NCBI GenBank assembly: GCA_910574935.1
Contig: CAJTCU010000003.1
Coordinates: 186,001 to 250,000 of the forward strand
Direction of reading: 5' to 3'
Source of the DNA: Oscillospiraceae bacterium
Lineage (GTDB): Bacteria > Bacillota > Clostridia > Oscillospirales > Acutalibacteraceae
Length of the DNA stretch: 64,000 nt
This document shows positions 59,935 to 64,000 of this stretch, in pieces (within the stretch, counting starts at the first letter, position 1; every line of letters starts with the position of its first letter). The notes beneath the pieces were generated by a model. The model was not told the origin of the DNA, did no database searches, and saw only the letters and a list, made by a program, of their open reading frames with translations. A program made the translations under genes and the position numbers.

Positions 59935-60897
59935 ATGAGCTTTAATATCCTTGGCACCGGCAGCTTTTTGCCCCAGCGGGTGGTAACAAACCAAGACCTG
60001 TCTGAAATGGTGGAGACCTCGGACCAGTGGATTACCCAGCGGGTGGGGGTAAAGGAGCGCAGAGTGTGCACCACCGAAACCGTCACGGATTTAGGGGCGG
60101 AGGCCGCCCGGCGGGCCCTGGAGGACGCGGGGGTTTCTGCCAGAGAGCTGGACCTGATTATTGCCGCGACCATCAGCGCAGACACCATTTCTCCTGGGCT
60201 GGCCGGGATGGTGCAGAACCGTCTTGGCGCCAGCTGCCCTGCTTTTGACATTAACGTAGCCTGTCCGGGCTTTCTTTTTGCCATGGATGTGGCCGCGGGT
60301 TTCTTTGTACGGAAAACTGTCCGGCGGGTGCTGGTGGTCAGCGCAGAACGAATGAGCGGCCTTCTGGACTGGACCGACCGGGGCACCTGCTGCATCTTCG
60401 GGGACGGCGCCGGGGCGGTGGTTCTGGGCGAGGGCAACGGCTATATAGCCAGTGAGCTGCACACCAAAGGCGGGGACGATGTGATCCATATTCCCACCGC
60501 GTGGGACAATTCCCCATTTTATCAGGTACAACGGGATAAAAACTGCGTTTTTATGAAAGGGCAGGATACCTATAAATTCGCCGTTACCTCTATGGTCAAT
60601 GACATCCGCTCAGTGATGGAAAAGGCCGGTATCACCGGGGAACAGGTGAAAGCCGTGATCCCCCACCAGGCCAACCTGCGTATTATTAACGAGGCGCGCC
60701 GGCGTCTGCCGGAAATTGCCCCAGAGCGTTTTCTTGTGAACATTGACCACTGCGGCAATACTTCCTCGGCCAGTGAGCCGATTCTTTTAGACGAGGCTGC
60801 CCGGGCGGGAACCTTCCAGCCTGGGGACTATATAGTAATGGCTGCCTTTGGCGGAGGCCTCTCCAGCGCGGCCTGTGTCCTGCGCTGGGCAAAATAG
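59935..60897 (+). CDS. fabH: Beta-ketoacyl-ACP synthase III
   Basis: This 320-aa enzyme condenses acetyl-CoA with malonyl-ACP to start fatty acid synthesis. The catalytic triad is Cys110 in FDINVACPGF, His in VIPHQANLRII and Asn in NIDHCGNTSSAS. The ATG at 59935 follows AAAGGAAGAGG; an upstream open frame overlaps the promoter and is not used. It is the first gene of the fab operon. Confidence 0.96.
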   Translation: MSFNILGTGSFLPQRVVTNQDLSEMVETSDQWITQRVGVKERRVCTTETVTDLGAEAARRALEDAGVSARELDLIIAATISADTISPGLAGMVQNRLGASCPAFDINVACPGFLFAMDVAAGFFVRKTVRRVLVVSAERMSGLLDWTDRGTCCIFGDGAGAVVLGEGNGYIASELHTKGGDDVIHIPTAWDNSPFYQVQRDKNCVFMKGQDTYKFAVTSMVNDIRSVMEKAGITGEQVKAVIPHQANLRIINEARRRLPEIAPERFLVNIDHCGNTSSASEPILLDEAARAGTFQPGDYIVMAAFGGGLSSAACVLRWAK

Positions 60898-60998
60898 GCT
60901 CGGGCGCGTGTTTTGCCTTTGGCGGCTGATTGGTTGGCGCCGTGCCTCTTTGCGTACAAGGCAGCAAAGCGGTGTTTGAATGTTTGGGGGAAAGAAAA

Positions 60999-61499
60999 GT
61001 GAATATTTCGTTATTTTCCAATCAATATCATGTTCGGAAGATGTGTGCCGATGATGTAGCTGAAATATACAAATTATGCTGTAAAAACAGTTTATACTAT
61101 CAATACTGTCCACCGTTTGTATCAGAACAGAGCATTATGGATGATATGAATGCGCTCCCTCCCAATAAGGAAATGTGCGATAAGTATTATCTGGGATTTT
61201 ATGATGGAGAAAAACTGATTGCTGTGATGGATTTCATCATGGCCTATCCGGATTCATCAACAGCCTTTATTGGATTTTTTATGACGGATGTGTCCATACA
61301 GAATTCTGGAACAGGGAGCAAGATCATCAACGACCTGTGTGCTTATCTGTCCTGTATCGGGATGGCGAATATCCGCCTTGGTTGGGTAAAAGGGAATCCT
61401 CAAGCAGAACATTTTTGGCACAAAAATGGTTTTAGGGAAACAGGAGTTACATATGATACGGAAAACTATACCGTAATTGTTGCCCAGCGAGGTTTATAA
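60999..61499 (+). CDS. GNAT-family acetyltransferase, low-GC insert in fab operon
   Basis: This 166-aa protein starts at GTG 60999 after GGGGGAAAG. The acetyl-CoA loop is SIQNSGTGSKIINDL and the C-terminal strand is FWHKNGFRETGV, as in GNAT enzymes. Codons are clearly richer in A and T (many AAA, AAT, TAT) than in fabH and fabK on both sides, so recent acquisition is likely. It occupies the place where acpP often lies. The substrate is unknown. Confidence 0.8.
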   Translation: MNISLFSNQYHVRKMCADDVAEIYKLCCKNSLYYQYCPPFVSEQSIMDDMNALPPNKEMCDKYYLGFYDGEKLIAVMDFIMAYPDSSTAFIGFFMTDVSIQNSGTGSKIINDLCAYLSCIGMANIRLGWVKGNPQAEHFWHKNGFRETGVTYDTENYTVIVAQRGL

Positions 61500-61625
61500 A
61501 TTCCAGTTTATCGGGGAGTTTGCAAAATCAGCAGAAGGCTGAATGTGACATGTCGGTCAGGACCAAGCCAGAGTTCTTAATTAATAAAGACTCATACATA
61601 ATGTTATATAGAAAGGAAACCCTTC

Positions 61626-62570
61626 ATGATCAAATCACCTCTTTGCGACCTTTTGGGCATCCAATACCCCATTTTCCAGGGCGGCATGGCCTGGATTTCC
61701 GATGGCAAGCTGGCCGCCGCTGTGTCCAATGCCGGGGGCCTGGGCATTATCTCTGCCATGAACGCCAACGCCCAGTACCTAAAGGAGCAAATCGACCTGG
61801 CCCGCAGCTTGACCGACAAGCCCTTTGGCGTGAACATTATGCTGATGTCTCCCTTTGCTCCAGAGGTGGCCGAGCTTACCGCTAAGGAGCGGGTGGCCGT
61901 GGTCACTACCGGCGCGGGAAACCCTGCCAAATATATGCCCGCTTGGCTGGATGCCGGGGTGAAGGTGGTCCCTGTGGTAGCCTCGGTGGGCATGGCCAAG
62001 CTGGTAACCAAAGCCGGGGCTTCGGCGGTAATTGCCGAGGGCGGCGAGTCTGGCGGCCACGTGGGGGAACTGACCACCATGGTACTGGTGCCCCAGGTGG
62101 TGGATGCCACCCCACTGCCTGTGCTGGCGGCGGGGGGCATTGGAGACGGCCGGGGCATTGCCGCCGCCTTTATGCTGGGGGCTGTTGGCGTGCAGGTGGG
62201 CACCCGGTTCCTGGTGGCTCATGAGTGCGGGGTCCATCAAAATTATAAAAACAAGATCCTAAAGGCCAATGATATTTCCACCATGGTTACAGGCAAGCGC
62301 CTGGGCCACCCAGTGCGGCAGATCAAGAATCCTTTTGCTAAGGAGTTTCTGAAGGCTGAGTACAGCCAGATCTCTGACGAAGAGCTGGAGGCCATGGGCC
62401 GCGGGGCCCTGTACCGGGCCGCTGTGGAGGGCGATGAGAAAACCGGCGACTTTTTGGCCGGGCAGATTGCTGGTATGGTGAACCGGGAGCAGCCCGCCGC
62501 CCAGATTATCCAGGAGATGTTCCAGGAGGCCGAGGATGTACTGAAAGGGGCGGAAAAATGGGTAAGATAG
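61626..62570 (+). CDS. fabK: Enoyl-ACP reductase II (FMN-dependent)
   Basis: This 314-aa flavin enzyme carries out the last reduction of each fatty acid cycle. It starts with the FabK motif CDLLGIQYPIFQGGMAWIS and includes GLGIIS, AGGIGDGRGIAAAF and QVGTRFL, the FMN phosphate-binding segments. Its presence instead of FabI is common in Clostridia and Streptococcus, which then resist triclosan. AGAAAGGA precedes the ATG. Confidence 0.96.
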   Translation: MIKSPLCDLLGIQYPIFQGGMAWISDGKLAAAVSNAGGLGIISAMNANAQYLKEQIDLARSLTDKPFGVNIMLMSPFAPEVAELTAKERVAVVTTGAGNPAKYMPAWLDAGVKVVPVVASVGMAKLVTKAGASAVIAEGGESGGHVGELTTMVLVPQVVDATPLPVLAAGGIGDGRGIAAAFMLGAVGVQVGTRFLVAHECGVHQNYKNKILKANDISTMVTGKRLGHPVRQIKNPFAKEFLKAEYSQISDEELEAMGRGALYRAAVEGDEKTGDFLAGQIAGMVNREQPAAQIIQEMFQEAEDVLKGAEKWVR

Positions 62571-63472
62571 CCTTTGTATTTGCGGGCCAGGGGGCCCAGT
62601 ATCCGGGTATGGGGCAGTCTTTGTACCAGTGCAGCCCTGCCGCCCGAACTGTGTTTGATCTGGCCGAAGAGCTGCGCCCCGGCACCCGGGAGCAGTGTTT
62701 TTCTGGCACAGCCGAGTTACTTTCCACCACTATAAATACTCAACCCTGCCTGTACTGCGTGGACCTGGCTGCCGCCAAGGCCCTGGAGGAAAAGGGCGTC
62801 CATGCGGACTTTGCCGCCGGGTTCTCCCTGGGGGAGATCCCGGCTCTGGCCTTTGGGGGTATTCTCAAGGAGCGGGATGGTTTTAGCTTTGTGTGTAAAC
62901 GGGCCCAGGCCATGCAGCAGGCTGCGGAGGAAAACCCCGGCGCTATGGCTGCCGTGCTGAAGCTGAGCCACCAGCAGGTGGAGGAGCTGTGCGGACAGTT
63001 TTCAAAGGTGTGGCCCGTAAACTACAACTGTCCCGGACAGCTGGTGGTGGCGGGCGAGCCGGCACAGCTGGCGGAGTTTCAACTAAAAGTAAAAGACGCG
63101 GGAGGGCGGGCTGCGCCTTTGGCAGTAAGCGGAGGATTCCATTCGCCCTTTATGGAGAGCGCCGCCATTCAGCTGGAAAAGGTCCTGGGTGAGACATCTT
63201 TTGCCCCGGGCCGCCTGCCTGTTTATGCCAACTATACAGCCCAGCCCTATGGAGAGGACCCGGCAAGATGGTTGGTGAACCAGGTAAAGAGCCCTGTGCG
63301 CTGGCAGGAAACCGTGGAGGCCCTAATCCTCCAAGGGGTCGATACCTTTATAGAATGCGGCCCGGGTAAAACCCTATGCGGGCTCATCAAGAAAACAGAC
63401 AAGACCGTACGAGCGCTGCCGGTACAGGATGAGGAGAGCCTAAAGGCCGCGCTGGACACTATGGGGATATAG
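62558..63472 (+). CDS. fabD: Malonyl-CoA:ACP transacylase
   Basis: This 304-aa enzyme loads malonate on acyl carrier protein. The start MGKIAFVFAGQGAQYPGMG is typical. The nucleophile elbow reads AGFSLGE (Ser90) rather than GHSLGE, with Phe89 in place of the usual His next to the Ser. The catalytic His in GGFHSPFM and the late QVKSPVRW segment are intact. It overlaps fabK by 13 bases. Confidence 0.95.
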   Translation: MGKIAFVFAGQGAQYPGMGQSLYQCSPAARTVFDLAEELRPGTREQCFSGTAELLSTTINTQPCLYCVDLAAAKALEEKGVHADFAAGFSLGEIPALAFGGILKERDGFSFVCKRAQAMQQAAEENPGAMAAVLKLSHQQVEELCGQFSKVWPVNYNCPGQLVVAGEPAQLAEFQLKVKDAGGRAAPLAVSGGFHSPFMESAAIQLEKVLGETSFAPGRLPVYANYTAQPYGEDPARWLVNQVKSPVRWQETVEALILQGVDTFIECGPGKTLCGLIKKTDKTVRALPVQDEESLKAALDTMGI

Positions 63473-63570
63473 GAATTACGCCTAACTGCTCAGCGCTGAG
63501 TGTATCCTGCCGAGACGCGGAGAAGTTCGCCAGGGAGACCGTTCTGACCCAGTTGAGTGGACGGACGAGA

Positions 63571-63652
63571 CCAGCGGAACCGGACAAAACATTTGCTGTG
63601 CGTCCCTTGGTGGGAGCCGTGAACCAGATGTGTTCTTTTTCGGTTCTCCTGG
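63571..63652 (+). promoter_or_regulatory. Structured spacer between fabD and fabG
   Basis: The 12-base arm at 63571-63582 pairs with 63641-63652 with one mismatch, enclosing about 58 bases. A CTCAGCGCTGAG palindrome is at 63488-63499. The 235-base spacer is unusual inside a fab operon and contains no acyl carrier gene; the function of the structure is unknown. Confidence 0.4.
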
Positions 63653-63707
63653 ATCTTCTTGGGCGTTTCTATATTATTATATTTTATTTTGGAGAGGAGT
63701 ACCCAAA

Positions 63708-64000
63708 ATGAAACTGGAAGGAAAAATTGCTCTTGTTACCGGCGGTTCTCAGGGCCTGGGCCGTGCCATTGCTTTGAAACTGGCGGAACATGGCGCGGAC
63801 ATTGCCATCGCGTATGTGGGCCCCGAGAAGCCTGCCCTGGACACCTGTGGGGAGATTGAGTCCATGGGCCGCCGGGCAAAGGCCTATATCTGCGACGTGC
63901 GGGACGAGGCTGCTGTGAACAACACCGTAAAGTCTGTGGTCCAAGACCTGGGCAAGGTGGATATTCTGGTAAATAACGCTGGTGTAACCCGGGACGGCCT
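63708..64000 (+). CDS. fabG: 3-oxoacyl-ACP reductase (cut by window edge)
   Basis: The first 97 codons of an SDR-family ketoreductase are visible: MKLEGKIALVTGGSQGLGRAIALKL with the NADP-binding GGSQGLG, then CDVRDEAA and ILVNNAGVTRDGL. It follows fabD and has GGAGAGGAG before the ATG. The order fabK-fabD-fabG is standard; fabF would be expected next. Confidence 0.93.
   Translation, partial: MKLEGKIALVTGGSQGLGRAIALKLAEHGADIAIAYVGPEKPALDTCGEIESMGRRAKAYICDVRDEAAVNNTVKSVVQDLGKVDILVNNAGVTRDG

Overview
The window looks like chromosomal DNA of a Gram-positive anaerobe of the Clostridia, most likely an Oscillospiraceae/Ruminococcaceae-type gut organism. This is inferred from GC-rich coding, strong AGGAGG ribosome sites, a sodium-pumping oxaloacetate decarboxylase, FabK as the enoyl-ACP reductase, a DAP-type MurE, and glycerophosphate-polymer genes with no outer-membrane genes. 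The species cannot be named from sequence alone. No tRNA, rRNA, CRISPR array, phage gene or transposase was seen.

Layout. Bases 1-967 hold a truncated O-antigen-ligase-like membrane protein. Bases 1222-4720 (minus) encode a four-gene oxaloacetate decarboxylase sodium pump with a separate biotin carrier. Bases 4907-15539 (minus) form a surface-glycopolymer block: an LtaS-like sulfatase-fold enzyme, UDP-GlcNAc 2-epimerase, a TagA/WecG glycosyltransferase, a polyprenyl-phosphate sugar transferase and a TagF-like polymerase, joined to HAD, SDR and rsmE genes. Bases 16087-31399 carry mainly housekeeping genes (pyrE, mnmA, a phosphohexomutase, murF, pepC, murE, a MATE pump, an rRNA/tRNA methylase) plus a plus-strand cassette of three small unknown proteins at 17555-18741. 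Bases 31529-42022 hold a signal-peptidase-like protein without its catalytic residues, a D,D-carboxypeptidase, a YhaN/YhaO-like ATPase-nuclease pair, a SpoVB/MurJ-like flippase and an Erm-type rRNA dimethylase with its own promoter and leader.

From 42390 onward transcription is rightward: a transglutaminase-like lipoprotein; an apparently independent structured RNA (43659-43836); a peptide-type ABC importer with only one, short ATPase; a sugar isomerase/oxidoreductase pair; a GlpA-like/GlpB-like/DUF1667 redox cassette; trxA-trxB; rpsO-pnp with a long intergenic stem-loop; and a fatty-acid synthesis operon (fabH, a low-GC acetyltransferase, fabK, fabD, fabG) that runs off the right edge.

The most unusual aspect is the intergenic DNA. 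At least five families of short elements with inverted ends occur repeatedly between genes: family A (eight copies, about 165 bp, ends TAGGGCTTGTTTGAAACAT), B (two copies, about 180 bp), C (one copy, 168 bp), D (two copies, each just ahead of a strong promoter) and E (two or three copies, tandem hairpins just after stop codons). They look like MITE-type or palindromic dispersed repeats. The families were defined by eye within this window; copy numbers elsewhere in the genome are unknown.
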